From: an uncultured Granulosicoccus sp.
GTDB taxonomy: Bacteria; Pseudomonadota; Gammaproteobacteria; Granulosicoccales; Granulosicoccaceae
Assembly: GCA_937924505.1 (NCBI GenBank)
Contig: CALDSR010000010.1
Span: 62,001-126,000 of the forward strand
DNA: 64,000 nt
Reading direction: 5' to 3'
In this document: piece after piece, positions 19,148 to 28,691 of the stretch
Layout: every line of letters starts with the position of its first letter
Numbering within the stretch: the stretch's first letter is position 1
Notes under the pieces: generated by a model
Database searches by the model: none
The model's input: only the letters and a program-made list of their open reading frames with translations
What the model was told of the DNA's origin: nothing
Made by a program: the position numbers and the translations under genes

Positions 19148-19870
19148 ATGGAGTTTCAGTACCCAATGAGCCACAAAAGTGACCTTGCGCAAGAACCTAC
19201 AACCCACATTGAGCAATTGCCGCGGCGCCGTTTCATGGCAACAGCCTCTGGCCTCGCGGTTGCTACCGCCATGGGTGCAGCCCTTCCACTGAAAGCGCTG
19301 CAAGCCCAGTCGGAGCAAGGCTATAAAACTCTCGCCACACCGATGGCCACGAGCGATGAGTCACGCGTAGAAGTCCTCGAGTTCTTCTGGTTTGGTTGCC
19401 CGCATTGCTATGCGTTTGAACCCGCTATCAACGCCTGGAAGGCCGACAAGCCGGATTACGTCAATTTTGTCCGCGAAGCCCCTCCCTTGAATCCTTCCTG
19501 GGAGCAACATTCACGTGCATTTTATGCCGGAGAAGCACTCGGTATTACCGATGGCTTTTTTGATCAAATGTTCAACCGGATTCATCAGGACCGACAACCG
19601 ATGAGAGATCCAAAGAAAATAGCCAAATTCATCGAGACATTGGACCTTGGCGTTTCAGCCGAAAAATTTAGCAAGGCGATGCAGTCCTTCACCGTGCAAA
19701 CTGCCCTGGGACGATCAATGAAAAAAGCTCGACAGGCTGGCGTGACCGGCGTTCCGAGTATTCTTGTCAATGGCAAATATCTGACTGGCGGCTCGCTCGC
19801 AGGTAGCAATGACAATGTGATTCGGGTGATCAATGAACTGAGTGAGCTCGAGCATAAAGCTGCCGGGTAA
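19148..19870 (+). CDS. dsbA: DsbA-family thiol:disulfide oxidoreductase
   Basis: 240 residues. The catalytic site is CPHC in EFFWFGCPHCYAFEP and the cis-proline loop is TGVPS, both as in DsbA, which makes disulfides in periplasmic proteins. The N-terminus carries a twin-arginine type signal (PRRRFMATASGLAVATAMG), unusual for DsbA, which normally uses the Sec/SRP route. The start could also be the ATG at 19166, six codons later. An ECF sigma gene follows 6 bp downstream, so oxidative folding and a stress response appear to be linked in one operon. Confidence 0.88.
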   Translation: MEFQYPMSHKSDLAQEPTTHIEQLPRRRFMATASGLAVATAMGAALPLKALQAQSEQGYKTLATPMATSDESRVEVLEFFWFGCPHCYAFEPAINAWKADKPDYVNFVREAPPLNPSWEQHSRAFYAGEALGITDGFFDQMFNRIHQDRQPMRDPKKIAKFIETLDLGVSAEKFSKAMQSFTVQTALGRSMKKARQAGVTGVPSILVNGKYLTGGSLAGSNDNVIRVINELSELEHKAAG

Positions 19871-19876
19871 TTACCA

Positions 19877-20395
19877 GTGAATGGCGCTCAGCAGGCTCTG
19901 GCAGATCTACTGCAGGCCGCTTTCCGCTACGCGCACGCCTTGTGCTCGCATAACGAGCTCGCTGAAGATCTCGTGCACGAGGCGTGGCTGAAGGTTGTCG
20001 AGTCTCATGGACCGGTACCGGACAGAGCCTTGCTGTTTCGCGTCATTCGAAATCTTTATATTGATGACTTTCGTCATCGCAGGCGATTTCCCAGAGAGTC
20101 CTTTGATGATCACGAGTACCATATGTACTCATTGGAGGACCCTTCCAGCCACGCCAGTGAAGATCGCCAATTGTCCGAGGGCTTGGCCAAACTTCGTGAC
20201 GAAGAGCGAGAAGTCCTTTTTCTCTGGGTATTCGAAGGCTATACCGCAGCGGAGATCGCCAGTCTGATGAATAAATCGCGTGGCACCGTGCTGAGTCTTA
20301 TCCATCGCGCAAAAGCCAAGCTTAAATCGCATTTTGACTCGGCGTTGAACCCGAATCTGACGGTCCTCGATTCAAGGCAGAGGCAAGCCGGATGA
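19877..20395 (+). CDS. ECF-subfamily RNA polymerase sigma factor
   Basis: 172 residues with sigma region 2 (ELAEDLVHEAWLKVV, RVIRNLYIDDFRHRRR) and region 4 (LRDEEREVLFLWVFEGYTAAEIASLMNKSRGTVLSLIHRAKAKL). It starts with GTG at 19877, 6 bp after dsbA. The downstream gene overlaps it by four bases (ATGA) and encodes a putative membrane-bound anti-sigma factor, the usual ECF arrangement. It likely directs transcription of its own operon in response to an envelope signal; which signal is unknown. Confidence 0.88.
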   Translation: MNGAQQALADLLQAAFRYAHALCSHNELAEDLVHEAWLKVVESHGPVPDRALLFRVIRNLYIDDFRHRRRFPRESFDDHEYHMYSLEDPSSHASEDRQLSEGLAKLRDEEREVLFLWVFEGYTAAEIASLMNKSRGTVLSLIHRAKAKLKSHFDSALNPNLTVLDSRQRQAG

Positions 20396-21006
20396 TCGAG
20401 CAGGATCAACGCATCACAGCGCATTTTGAATCCTTGTCGTTACCACAGTCACGCCTGGATCAGCTGGTTGGCATTGCCGCGCAAGACACCGTCGAACCCG
20501 AATCCCGGCGACAACGCCTGCGAGCGCTGGCAAGCTCGGTCAGTGGTCGTCTGCAACATCCACTGATTCGGACGGGTCTGGCTGTTGCCATGATCGCAGT
20601 CGTCGCACAGCTGATGCATTACTCGGGCACCGTGAAGGAACGCGCTGCCAGTACGTTCAGAGAAATCGCCATGAATCATGGTACGCGCCTTGAGCTTGAG
20701 TACTACGGGAAAAATCTGACCAGTCTCGATGATTCGATGCAGCAGCTTCCGTTTACACTTGTCTTGCCTGATTCGGTCAGCGAAGATGTGGAGTTGATCG
20801 GCGCTCGCTATTGCACACTGGTTGGAAATCTTGCCGCACATGTAAAATTTGAAGACAAGGCATCTGGCAAATCGCTCAGTCTGTTCGTTACAGGTAGCAC
20901 CGGTGAACTGGAGCGTATTCAGGGACGCAGTGACAGCATCAATGGAGTTGATGTTGAACTATGGCAGGAAGGTGGTTTGTTTTACGCCTTGGCAAGCCGT
21001 GGTTAA
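20392..21006 (+). CDS. Putative membrane anti-sigma factor
   Basis: 204 residues. A cytoplasmic N-terminal part of about 60 residues is followed by one membrane helix (about residues 61-76, GLAVAMIAVVAQLMHY) and a periplasmic C-terminal domain of about 125 residues. I do not recognise a named domain. The role is inferred from topology and from the four-base overlap with the ECF sigma gene. The zinc-binding HxxxCxxC motif of ZAS anti-sigma factors is absent. Its periplasmic part contains one Cys (YCTLVG), conceivably a redox sensor given the dsbA partner, but that is speculation. Confidence 0.6.
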   Translation: MIEQDQRITAHFESLSLPQSRLDQLVGIAAQDTVEPESRRQRLRALASSVSGRLQHPLIRTGLAVAMIAVVAQLMHYSGTVKERAASTFREIAMNHGTRLELEYYGKNLTSLDDSMQQLPFTLVLPDSVSEDVELIGARYCTLVGNLAAHVKFEDKASGKSLSLFVTGSTGELERIQGRSDSINGVDVELWQEGGLFYALASRG

Positions 21007-21344
21007 ACAGACTGATCGCTATACACAGCCAAAGGGCTGTAAACAATCAGCCCCTTCTCGATAGCCGCCTCAAACTCGGCTTGATCGAGCATACTGAACG
21101 CATGTGCTGCCCATTTGCGCGTGACATGACCAGCCCATTGTGAAATATCCATTCTCTCGACAGGTTCGAGGATACGCTCGGCACACAGACCATCGTTCTT
21201 GAGCCCGAATATCGCTTTTTCGATAGCCCACCCAAGATTCATCTCGCCAACATAGCAACAGACTCGAGCGCCAGCGCGACCGACGGGCATCGTCGAATGT
21301 TCTGTTGCTGTGACGTGAAATGGTATGAGAAAGATGTTGCTCAT
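21003..21344 (-). CDS. Small protein of unknown function
   Basis: 113 residues, no signal peptide or membrane helix, mixed composition with Trp and Cys. The ATG at 21342-21344 has AGGGA about 9 bases upstream, which supports it as a real gene. Its stop overlaps the end of the anti-sigma gene tail-to-tail by four bases. The leader upstream carries four 13-bp A-tract repeats. I do not recognise the family. Confidence 0.55.
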   Translation of the reverse strand: MSNIFLIPFHVTATEHSTMPVGRAGARVCCYVGEMNLGWAIEKAIFGLKNDGLCAERILEPVERMDISQWAGHVTRKWAAHAFSMLDQAEFEAAIEKGLIVYSPLAVYSDQSV

Positions 21345-21359
21345 AGAATCAGTCCCTGA

Positions 21360-21410
21360 TTACTTTTTTAACTTACTTTTTTAACTTACTTTTTAAACTA
21401 CTTTTTTGAC
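21360..21410. repeat. 13-bp tandem repeat (TTACTTTTTTAAC, four units)
   Basis: Units lie at 21360-21372, 21373-21385, 21386-21398 and a degenerate one at 21399-21410, with a further decayed copy after that. On the minus strand each unit carries an A5-A6 tract. The array ends 15 bp before the start codon of the small unknown gene, so it lies in its leader or promoter. A copy-number change would alter the spacing of promoter elements. Confidence 0.8.
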
Positions 21411-21510
21411 CCTACTCTTTAAAACTTTATCTTGATACCAGCGGTGTATCCAGGTTCTGGATAGCCACACGGTGCTGTCAGACATACCACACCAACTCAA
21501 ACCAACAACC

Positions 21511-22341
21511 TCAATTCAATTTCGCGTTGGGAAAGAACAGTTGTTGACCATCCACCGAATACGATGCGATGGCTGTTTGACCGACATCAGACAATATCCA
21601 ATCGATGAATATCTGACCAAGCTCCGCGTTGACATTATCATGCTTTTGCGCGTTGACGAGCGTTATCCCGTACTGGTTAAAAAGGCGCTGATCACCTTCG
21701 ACAACCACCTTGTATTTTCCCTTGTTGCCAAAGGCAATCCAGGTTGCTCGATCAGTCAGAATATAGGCCCCCATCTCCGTACCGGTATTGAGTGTGGCTC
21801 CCATACCAGAACCCGTTTCCCGATACCAGGAACCGGATGCAGCCTGTACGTCAACCTGTGTCTCGTTCCATAAGTGGCGTTCAGCCATGTGTGTACCGCT
21901 TTCGTCGCCACGCGAGACGAACAACGATTCTTGTTTGGCTATTTTGGCAAACGCGGCGACCACATCACTCATGCCAGCAATGCCTGCCGGGTCTGATGGC
22001 GGGCCCACAATAACAAAATCGTTGTACATGACATCGGCGCGCTGTACACCATCGCCGCTGGCGACGAATGTTTCCTCGGCAGCCTTGGCGTGTACAAACA
22101 GCACATCACCATCACCGTTCGATGCATTTTTGATCGCCTGTCCGGTGCCAACCGCAACCACACGAACATCGAAATCATGGTTTTCATGAAACTGCGGAAG
22201 AAGATAATCGAACAATCCGGAATTCTGTGTCGAGGTTGTTGATTGAACGATGATGAAATTGCGCTCAGCGATGGCGCTGCCGGTAAAGGCGAGCAGCAGC
22301 AAAAGTCGTGCGGCAAGGTGACGTGAAAAGGACGTATTCAT
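21511..22341 (-). CDS. tupA: Tungstate/molybdate-type ABC transporter substrate-binding protein (TupA-like)
   Basis: About 276 residues with a signal peptide ending at GSAIAERN. The mature start IIVQSTTSTQNSGLFDYLLP and the motifs FVHAKAAEE, FVSRGDESGTH and GSWYRETGSGMGATL are those of TupA, the periplasmic tungstate-binding protein. It would feed a TupBC permease/ATPase, but no such genes are next to it. Either the partners are elsewhere or the operon was split. The start is uncertain: ATGs at 22350 and 22341 are both possible and neither has a clear ribosome binding site. Confidence 0.75.
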   Translation of the reverse strand: MNTSFSRHLAARLLLLLAFTGSAIAERNFIIVQSTTSTQNSGLFDYLLPQFHENHDFDVRVVAVGTGQAIKNASNGDGDVLFVHAKAAEETFVASGDGVQRADVMYNDFVIVGPPSDPAGIAGMSDVVAAFAKIAKQESLFVSRGDESGTHMAERHLWNETQVDVQAASGSWYRETGSGMGATLNTGTEMGAYILTDRATWIAFGNKGKYKVVVEGDQRLFNQYGITLVNAQKHDNVNAELGQIFIDWILSDVGQTAIASYSVDGQQLFFPNAKLN

Positions 22342-22642
22342 GGGGATCATTAAACCATATGATCGGCAATGCCAGCGCTATCCCTGTGCGATTCAAACTG
22401 GGTCATTGGTCGATAGCAACGGCACATTTACGGAAATACCTGACCATCAACGAGTTTACGCGCCGTGCGGACGGTACCTGCGGCTGTCACCCTGTCAGGC
22501 TGCGTGTCGCAATGACACCGCCGTTCCGCGGGCGTGACACCAGCGTCATTTTCGGCACCGATTTTTCCGTGACATCGCCAAGATTCATCAGCGGCCCGGC
22601 TAACAGGCGAATAGCTTCCTCTGATACGCCATCTGACAATCT

Positions 22643-23755
22643 TTACAGTACACTGTCAGCGGTCACATAGTCGTAGCCCAAATCGCGCGCAACCGGCTCG
22701 CAAGTCACTTTTCCGTGACTGACATTCAAGCCATTTTTCAAATGCGCGTCATCTCGCAAGGCCTGCTGCCATCCCTTGCTGGCAATCTGCAATGCATGCG
22801 GCAACGTGACATTGTTCAAGGCATAGGTCGATGTTCGAGCCACACCGCCAGGCATATTGGCCACACAGTAATGCACCACATCATCAACAAAATATGTCGG
22901 GTCTGCATGGGTGGTGGCTTTTGATGTTTCGAAGCAGCCGCCTTGATCAATGGCAACATCAACCAGCACCGAGCCTTTCTTCATGATCTTCAGCATATCC
23001 CTTGTCACCAGTTTCGGCGCAGCGGCACCCGGAATCAATACGGCGCCAATGACAAGATCGGCTTCGGCAATCAATTCTTCCAATGCGGCCTTGGTTGAAA
23101 AGATGACGCTCGCGCTTGCCTCAAAATGATTGGACAAGCGTTCAAGTTGCGATGGGCTGCGATCAAGTATGCTTACCTGGCTATGCAGACCAACCGCCAT
23201 TTGGGCGGCATTGAAACCCACCACGCCACCACCTACGATAACGACCTTTCCCGGCGTGACACCCGGCACACCGCCGAGTAATACACCGCGGCCACCGTGC
23301 GCTTTTTCGAGGGCTGTCGCCCCCGCTTGGATTGACATTCGCCCTGCCACCTGACTCATCGGTTTGAGAAGGGGTAGACCACCGTGATCATCTGTCACAG
23401 TTTCATAGGCAATGCACACCGCGCCTGAAGCAACCAGATCACGAGTCTGATCCGGATCAGGCGCTAGATGTAAATAGGTATACAGAATTTGCCCTTCTCG
23501 CAGCATCTTGCGTTCATCCGCCTGCGGCTCCTTGACCTTGACGATCATGTCGGCCCACTCAAATATCTCCGCCGGTGTTGACACAATCGAGGCACCGGCG
23601 GCGATATAGGCGTCGTCATCGGCACCGATACCTGATCCGGCAGCTGTTTCAACCAGGACCTGATGCCCCTGATGGATCGCCTCGGACACGCTCTCAGGCG
23701 TCAGGCCGACGCGATACTCATGATTCTTGATTTCTTTGGGAACGCCGATTTTCAT
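22643..23755 (-). CDS. ald: Alanine dehydrogenase
   Basis: 370 residues, the usual length. It begins [20 protein letters not shown], the family signature, and contains the catalytic region [11 protein letters not shown] and the Rossmann motif [20 protein letters not shown]. The enzyme interconverts L-alanine and pyruvate plus ammonia with NAD(H). I chose the ATG at 23755 over an in-frame GTG at 23767. A divergent Lrp/AsnC regulator gene lies about 136 bp away and is likely to respond to alanine. Confidence 0.92.
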   Translation of the reverse strand: MKIGVPKEIKNHEYRVGLTPESVSEAIHQGHQVLVETAAGSGIGADDDAYIAAGASIVSTPAEIFEWADMIVKVKEPQADERKMLREGQILYTYLHLAPDPDQTRDLVASGAVCIAYETVTDDHGGLPLLKPMSQVAGRMSIQAGATALEKAHGGRGVLLGGVPGVTPGKVVIVGGGVVGFNAAQMAVGLHSQVSILDRSPSQLERLSNHFEASASVIFSTKAALEELIAEADLVIGAVLIPGAAAPKLVTRDMLKIMKKGSVLVDVAIDQGGCFETSKATTHADPTYFVDDVVHYCVANMPGGVARTSTYALNNVTLPHALQIASKGWQQALRDDAHLKNGLNVSHGKVTCEPVARDLGYDYVTADSVL

Positions 23756-23843
23756 GATTGCTTTCACTGTGCAAGGGGCCTTGCAGAGAAGGTATGTCAG
23801 TGGCGCTTAGATTATTTCCTTATATTTTATATTTTTGCACTGA

Positions 23844-23853
23844 TATTCGAATA
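23844..23853. promoter_or_regulatory. Putative Lrp-type operator in the ald/lrp intergenic region
   Basis: A perfect 10-bp palindrome, TATTCGAATA, inside an AT-rich 136-bp divergent promoter region between ald and the Lrp-family gene. Lrp-like proteins bind AT-rich dyads. The assignment rests on position and composition. Confidence 0.4.
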
Positions 23854-23891
23854 ATATTTCACATATTTGAATTATTTCAGGAATTTATCCT

Positions 23892-24359
23892 ATGGATCGT
23901 ATCGACCAACGTCTTTTGACGTCACTGCAGGAAGACAGTCGTCAGTCAATCGCGGATCTTGCTGAGCAAGTTGCCTTGTCACAATCAGCCTGTCACCGCC
24001 GAATCAAGCAACTCGAAGACAGGGGAATCATTCAAGGGTATGGCGCCCGCGTTGACGGCAAGAAGCTTGGCTACGCGATCGAATTCTTTATAGAAGTCAG
24101 CCTTGAATCGCAGCATGAGGAAGCACTGACCACGTTTGAAACATCAGTCAAAGCGATACCCGAGATACTTGAATGCTTCCTGATGACTGGTGAATCCGAC
24201 TACATACTCAGAATAGCCGCAAAAGATACCGACGATTACGAACGCTTTTATCGCGAAACGCTCGGCAAGATGCCGGGCGTCTCGCGCATTCAATCAAGTC
24301 TCGTCCTGCGAACGATCAGCCGTCGTACCGGCTATGTGGTTCGGCCCGGCAACGTATGA
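23892..24359 (+). CDS. Lrp/AsnC-family transcriptional regulator
   Basis: 155 residues: N-terminal helix-turn-helix (DRIDQRLLTSLQEDSRQSIADLAEQVALSQSACHRRIKQLEDRGII) and a C-terminal RAM ligand-binding domain (ECFLMTGESDYILRIAAKD). Such proteins form octamers and sense amino acids. Divergence from ald suggests that it activates ald in response to alanine, as AldR- and BkdR-type regulators do for their neighbours. Confidence 0.88.
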   Translation: MDRIDQRLLTSLQEDSRQSIADLAEQVALSQSACHRRIKQLEDRGIIQGYGARVDGKKLGYAIEFFIEVSLESQHEEALTTFETSVKAIPEILECFLMTGESDYILRIAAKDTDDYERFYRETLGKMPGVSRIQSSLVLRTISRRTGYVVRPGNV

Positions 24360-24396
24360 CGAAATCGTTTAACGAAACAACATCATCCAACCAGCA

Positions 24397-25581
24397 TCAA
24401 GCGATTTCAAACAAGGCGGCAGCGCCCATCCCGCCACCGATACACATCGATGTGACGACATAGCGCGCACCTCGACGTTTACCTTCAATGAGGATATGCC
24501 CAACCTGCCGTGCGCCAGTCATGCCATAAGGGTGACCGATGGATATAGCTCCACCATTGACATTGTAAATGGCGGGATCGATACCGAGATGATCACGACA
24601 ATACAGGACCTGACAAGCAAACGCTTCATTCAATTCCCACAAATCAATGTCGTCAAGTTTCAGTCCATTGGCCTTCAATAGTTTGGGTATCGCATAGATC
24701 GGACCGATACCCATTTCTTCCGGTGCATTGCCAGCCACGGCCATGCCGCGATAGATACCCAAGGGTTGCAATCCGCGCTGCTCGGCAAGTTTTGCCTCCA
24801 TCACGACACAGGCTGAAGCACCATCGGAAAGTTGGCTGGCATTACCGGCAGTGATAACTCCCCCCTCTATTACCGGCTTTAAACCGGACAGCGCATCGAG
24901 CGTGGTACCGGGTCTGTTTCCCTCATCACGTCTCAAGGTGACAGGCTCTGTCGTTTCTTCACCTGTTTCTTTATTGCGAAGAATTTTTACGGCATCTATC
25001 GGTACGATTTCATCATCGAACAACTCGGCTTCCTGAGCGCGTGCGGTGCGAGCCTGGGATTCAACGGCATATTCATCCTGAGCCTCGCGACTGATCGAAT
25101 AAACATCGGCGACGTGCTCGGCCGTTTTCAACATTGGCATGTAGGCATGCTCGGCATGGGCCACTACCGCCGGGTCTTTTTCCGCGGCCACCCACTTCAT
25201 GTAATCGTTCTGGACCGCTGAAATATTGTCCTGTCCACCCGCCACCGCCACTGATTGCCCATCGACGATAATTTGCTTGGCTGCGGTCGCGATCGCCATC
25301 AGACCGGAAGAACACTGTCGATCAATGGTTTGTCCTGACACAGTGACCGGCAGACCCGCGGCGAGTGATGCGAGACGCGCAATGTTCATCCCCGCCGTAC
25401 CGCCCGTGAGCACTGAACCGATGACGACATCATCGATTTCGGCTGGATCGACACCTGATCGCGACACGGCATGCGCGATCGCATGCCCCATCATGGTGGG
25501 TGACTTGATGTTGTTCAAGGAACCTCGAAAGGCAAGACCAATCGGCGTACGAGCGGTCGATACGATTACGGCGTCTTTCAT
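24397..25581 (-). CDS. Acetyl-CoA C-acyltransferase (thiolase)
   Basis: 394 residues, thiolase family. The acyl-accepting Cys is in DRQCSSGLMAIA, the His in GGAISIGHPYGMTGARQ and the second catalytic Cys in CIGGGMGAAALFE. It either cleaves 3-ketoacyl-CoA in beta-oxidation or condenses two acetyl-CoA; sequence alone does not decide. It lies 64 bp downstream of msrA on the same strand. No 3-hydroxyacyl-CoA dehydrogenase gene is adjacent. Confidence 0.88.
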   Translation of the reverse strand: MKDAVIVSTARTPIGLAFRGSLNNIKSPTMMGHAIAHAVSRSGVDPAEIDDVVIGSVLTGGTAGMNIARLASLAAGLPVTVSGQTIDRQCSSGLMAIATAAKQIIVDGQSVAVAGGQDNISAVQNDYMKWVAAEKDPAVVAHAEHAYMPMLKTAEHVADVYSISREAQDEYAVESQARTARAQEAELFDDEIVPIDAVKILRNKETGEETTEPVTLRRDEGNRPGTTLDALSGLKPVIEGGVITAGNASQLSDGASACVVMEAKLAEQRGLQPLGIYRGMAVAGNAPEEMGIGPIYAIPKLLKANGLKLDDIDLWELNEAFACQVLYCRDHLGIDPAIYNVNGGAISIGHPYGMTGARQVGHILIEGKRRGARYVVTSMCIGGGMGAAALFEIA

Positions 25582-25645
25582 GTCAGGATCCTTCGTGGTT
25601 TGATGTGATCACGATGTCTTGATCGACAACTATCAAGGGCTGGTG

Positions 25646-26152
25646 CTACTCGACGGTCTCGGCTACCGGCAAGACCCAGTCTGCACGTGGGAAATGACAC
25701 GTGTAGCCCTGCGGGTAACGTTCGAGATAGTCCTGATGTTCAGCTTCGGCCTCCCAGAAGTCACCCGCAGGTTTTACTTCCGTGCTAACCGTGCCGGGCC
25801 AGATACCCGATGCGTTGACGTCCCTGATGGTTTGCTCGGCAACGTCTCTCTGCGCATCATCAACGTAATAGATGCCGGAGCGGTAGGACAGCCCCACATC
25901 ATTACCCTGCCGATTCTTTGTGCTTGGGTCATGAATCTGAAAGAAGAACTCCAACAGCTGCCGAAAGCTGATGACGGCCGGATCAAAATGAATTTCGATG
26001 CCTTCGGCGTGCGTGCCGTGATTCCGGTACGTGGCATTGGGCACATCACCGCCCGTGTATCCCACACGCGTTTTCTCGACACCCGGTAACTTCCTGATCA
26101 GATCCTGCATGCCCCAGAAGCATCCGCCGGCCAACACTGCACGTTCACTCAT
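25646..26152 (-). CDS. msrA: Peptide-methionine (S)-S-oxide reductase
   Basis: 168 residues with the catalytic motif GCFWG ([16 protein letters not shown]) near the N-terminus, followed by [29 protein letters not shown], the MsrA signature. It reduces the S epimer of methionine sulfoxide in proteins and is recycled by thioredoxin. Start and stop overlap with msrB by four bases (ATGA), so the pair is translated together. No signal peptide is seen; it acts in the cytoplasm. Confidence 0.93.
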   Translation of the reverse strand: MSERAVLAGGCFWGMQDLIRKLPGVEKTRVGYTGGDVPNATYRNHGTHAEGIEIHFDPAVISFRQLLEFFFQIHDPSTKNRQGNDVGLSYRSGIYYVDDAQRDVAEQTIRDVNASGIWPGTVSTEVKPAGDFWEAEAEHQDYLERYPQGYTCHFPRADWVLPVAETVE

Positions 26153-26598
26153 GACACAACCCCGTCGACTTGTTCGATAAACTCACCGTAGCCTTGCGCT
26201 TCCATATCGTCGCGATGGACAAAACGCAGGCTGGCCGAATTGATACAATAACGCAATCCACCCTGCGCAACGGGTCCGTCCGGGAATACATGCCCCAGAT
26301 GACTGTCACCGTGCGCCGAACGCACTTCGGTACGCGTCATACCATGCGTATTGTCGATCAGCTCGCTGACATATTCATTCACAATGGGTTTGGTAAAGCT
26401 CGGCCAACCACAGCCTGAATCAAACTTGTCCGCTGACGCGAACAGGGGTTCGCCCGAGACCACATCAACATAAATACCCGGTTCTCGATGCTTGTTGTAC
26501 TTACCGGTAAACGGGCGCTCAGTGCCGTTTTCCTGAGTGACGCGATATTGTTCGGGTGACAGGGCTGCAACAGCCTCATCGGATTTTGAGAAGTTCAT
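26149..26598 (-). CDS. msrB: Peptide-methionine (R)-S-oxide reductase
   Basis: 149 residues. The catalytic Cys is in [11 protein letters not shown] and the family motifs [10 protein letters not shown] and [16 protein letters not shown] are present. The two CxxC pairs that bind zinc in many MsrB enzymes are missing, so this is the zinc-free form. It reduces the R epimer of methionine sulfoxide and pairs with MsrA downstream. It lies 43 bp after trpA on the same strand, possibly in the same transcript. Confidence 0.93.
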   Translation of the reverse strand: MNFSKSDEAVAALSPEQYRVTQENGTERPFTGKYNKHREPGIYVDVVSGEPLFASADKFDSGCGWPSFTKPIVNEYVSELIDNTHGMTRTEVRSAHGDSHLGHVFPDGPVAQGGLRYCINSASLRFVHRDDMEAQGYGEFIEQVDGVVS

Positions 26599-26641
26599 AC
26601 CTCGCTTCCTCCGTTGGATTCCATAAAACCGATACCTGAAG

Positions 26642-27424
26642 TCAGGCGACCAATGTCTCTATAAAAGGTCTGACAGCGCTGACGCCGTCCTGTTCTAGTA
26701 CGCGAATTGTCTCGGAACCGACCACCGCAATATCAGCTTTCCCACGCAGAAATTCGACATCGTCTCGTGATTTCACACCAAAACCGACCGCCAGGGGCAA
26801 ATCGGTATTGGCCCTGCAGCGACTCAGGTAATCAGCCAGATCATCGGAGAACGCGGTGTCTTTCCCGGTGACACCTTTACGTGCGACGCTGTAGATGAAC
26901 CCCGCGCTGTTGTCGCTGAGAATACGCATACGAGGTTCAGGGGTATTTGGCGTGAAAATATGTACCGGGGCGAGCCTCGCCGCATCCATCGCATCAAGAT
27001 AGTCTTGCCCCTCGGCCGGCGGCAAATCAGGCACGATACAGCCTTGAATACCAATTGACTCACATCGTTTGACGAAATCGCTGACACCTTGGCAGAACAG
27101 GATGTTGTAGTAAGTCATGAACAAAAACGGAATGTCGAATTCACGTGTCATGCGTTCCGCCATCTCAAAGCTCTGATCAACGGTCGCACCGGCTTTCAGG
27201 GCTTCAGCGTTCGCCTTGAGGATGACCGGACCATCGGCCATCGGTTCCGAAAACGGGATTTGCAACTCCATCAGATCAACCCCTGCCTTGACCATGTCTT
27301 CGACTACCCGCAAGGAATCATCAAAGCTTGGGTAACCGAGCACGATGTGAGTCATCAACAACAGATCTTTCTTTTCGCGAGCGGCCCGTATGGATTGTTC
27401 AAGTTTTGTTTCGTACCTAGCCAT
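26642..27424 (-). CDS. trpA: Tryptophan synthase alpha chain (divergent)
   Basis: 260 residues. The catalytic Glu and Asp are in [18 protein letters not shown]; most TrpA proteins have ELGIPFSDP here, so Gly to Gln and Asp to Glu have changed. The phosphate-binding motif is [12 protein letters not shown] instead of SRAGVTGA, and [11 protein letters not shown] is near the end. The enzyme cleaves indole-3-glycerol phosphate to indole. The ATG at 27424 overlaps trpB by eight bases; an upstream in-frame extension inside trpB is not a plausible start. The changes around the active site suggest a separate TrpA lineage. Confidence 0.85.
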   Translation of the reverse strand: MARYETKLEQSIRAAREKKDLLLMTHIVLGYPSFDDSLRVVEDMVKAGVDLMELQIPFSEPMADGPVILKANAEALKAGATVDQSFEMAERMTREFDIPFLFMTYYNILFCQGVSDFVKRCESIGIQGCIVPDLPPAEGQDYLDAMDAARLAPVHIFTPNTPEPRMRILSDNSAGFIYSVARKGVTGKDTAFSDDLADYLSRCRANTDLPLAVGFGVKSRDDVEFLRGKADIAVVGSETIRVLEQDGVSAVRPFIETLVA

Positions 27425-28661
27425 TGTGCGTCTCCCGTCGATAAGCGTCCGCCTTGTCAATAATAAATTCTCGCCACTTGGGATCATCAATCGCATCCGC
27501 GACGGTAAAGATATCCTTGTCTGCACGACCTGACATATTGATCAAAATGTTTTCATCGGGCGACAACATCGGTGCTTCCTTATAGGCTTGCGCAAAAGCG
27601 TGTGACGATTCAAGGGCGGGAATCAAGCCCTCACGACGTACCGTTTTTTGCATGGCCGCGACGACGTCACTGTCGGTAGTTGCTTCAAATCGCACGCGTT
27701 TGGTCTCATGCAAATGACTCAATATCGGTGATACGCCAACGTAATCAAGGCCTGCCGAAACACTATGTGTATCCTGCATCTGACCATCGCGATCCTGCAG
27801 AAAATAGGTTTTGTATCCTTGCGCGACGCCAATGCTGGCATCGTCATACGCCAGTCGCGCCGCATGCTCGCCGGTGCCCTTGCCTCGCCCACCCGCTTCG
27901 ACGCCAATCAGTTCGACTTCACTATCCTCCATGAAACCACTGAAGATACCCATGGCGTTTGAACCACCGCCAACACAGGCATAAACTCTTGATGGCAGCG
28001 CGCCGGTTCGCTCCAGCATCTGCTGTCTGGATTCGGTACCGATAACCGACTGGAACCAGCTGACCATGTCTGGAAACGGGTATGGACCGCAGGCTGTTCC
28101 CAATGCGTAGTGCGTGTTGTCCATATTCGTCACCCAGTCACGAAACGCTTCATTTATCGCATCTTTCAATGTTTGGCTGCCTTCTGTAACGGCAACGACG
28201 GTAGCCCCCATCTGCTCCATCCAGAAAACGTTGGGACGTTGTCGTGCGACATCATGGGCGCCCATATAGATGGTGCAATCAAAGCCGAACTTGGCGGCCA
28301 TTGTCGCGGTCGCAACGCCGTGCTGACCGGCACCGGTTTCCGCGATAACACGCGTCTTGCCCATTCGCTTTGTCAACAAGCCCTGCCCCATGACATTGTT
28401 GGCCTTGTGCGCACCCGTGTGGTTAAGGTCTTCGCGCTTGACATAGATGCTGGCGCCGCCGAGCTCTTCTGACATATTGTCCAGGCGAGTGATCGGTGTG
28501 GCCCGACAGGAGTAAGTCGACATCAACGACAGATACTCATCCCAAAAAGACTGATCCTCCCGAGCTTCAAGATACGCTGCTTCAAGTTCGTCAAACGTCG
28601 GCACCAGTATCTCGGGGATAAAAGCACCGCCAAACTGGCTGTAATAACCCTGATTTCTCAT
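27417..28661 (-). CDS. trpB: Tryptophan synthase beta chain (divergent)
   Basis: 414 residues. The PLP lysine is in EDLNHTGAHKANN (most TrpB have HKINN), and ETGAGQHGVATAT, GGGSNAMGIF and NMSGRADKD are typical. The enzyme joins indole with serine to make tryptophan. The N-terminus (YYSQFGGAFIPEIL) and several internal loops differ from the usual proteobacterial TrpB. No trpF or other trp gene is present; a GntR gene lies 30 bp upstream. The pair may be a second, specially regulated tryptophan synthase. Confidence 0.88.
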   Translation of the reverse strand: MRNQGYYSQFGGAFIPEILVPTFDELEAAYLEAREDQSFWDEYLSLMSTYSCRATPITRLDNMSEELGGASIYVKREDLNHTGAHKANNVMGQGLLTKRMGKTRVIAETGAGQHGVATATMAAKFGFDCTIYMGAHDVARQRPNVFWMEQMGATVVAVTEGSQTLKDAINEAFRDWVTNMDNTHYALGTACGPYPFPDMVSWFQSVIGTESRQQMLERTGALPSRVYACVGGGSNAMGIFSGFMEDSEVELIGVEAGGRGKGTGEHAARLAYDDASIGVAQGYKTYFLQDRDGQMQDTHSVSAGLDYVGVSPILSHLHETKRVRFEATTDSDVVAAMQKTVRREGLIPALESSHAFAQAYKEAPMLSPDENILINMSGRADKDIFTVADAIDDPKWREFIIDKADAYRRETHNG

Positions 28662-28691
28662 AACTTGACTTCTCTAGAGTGACATGTTGTA

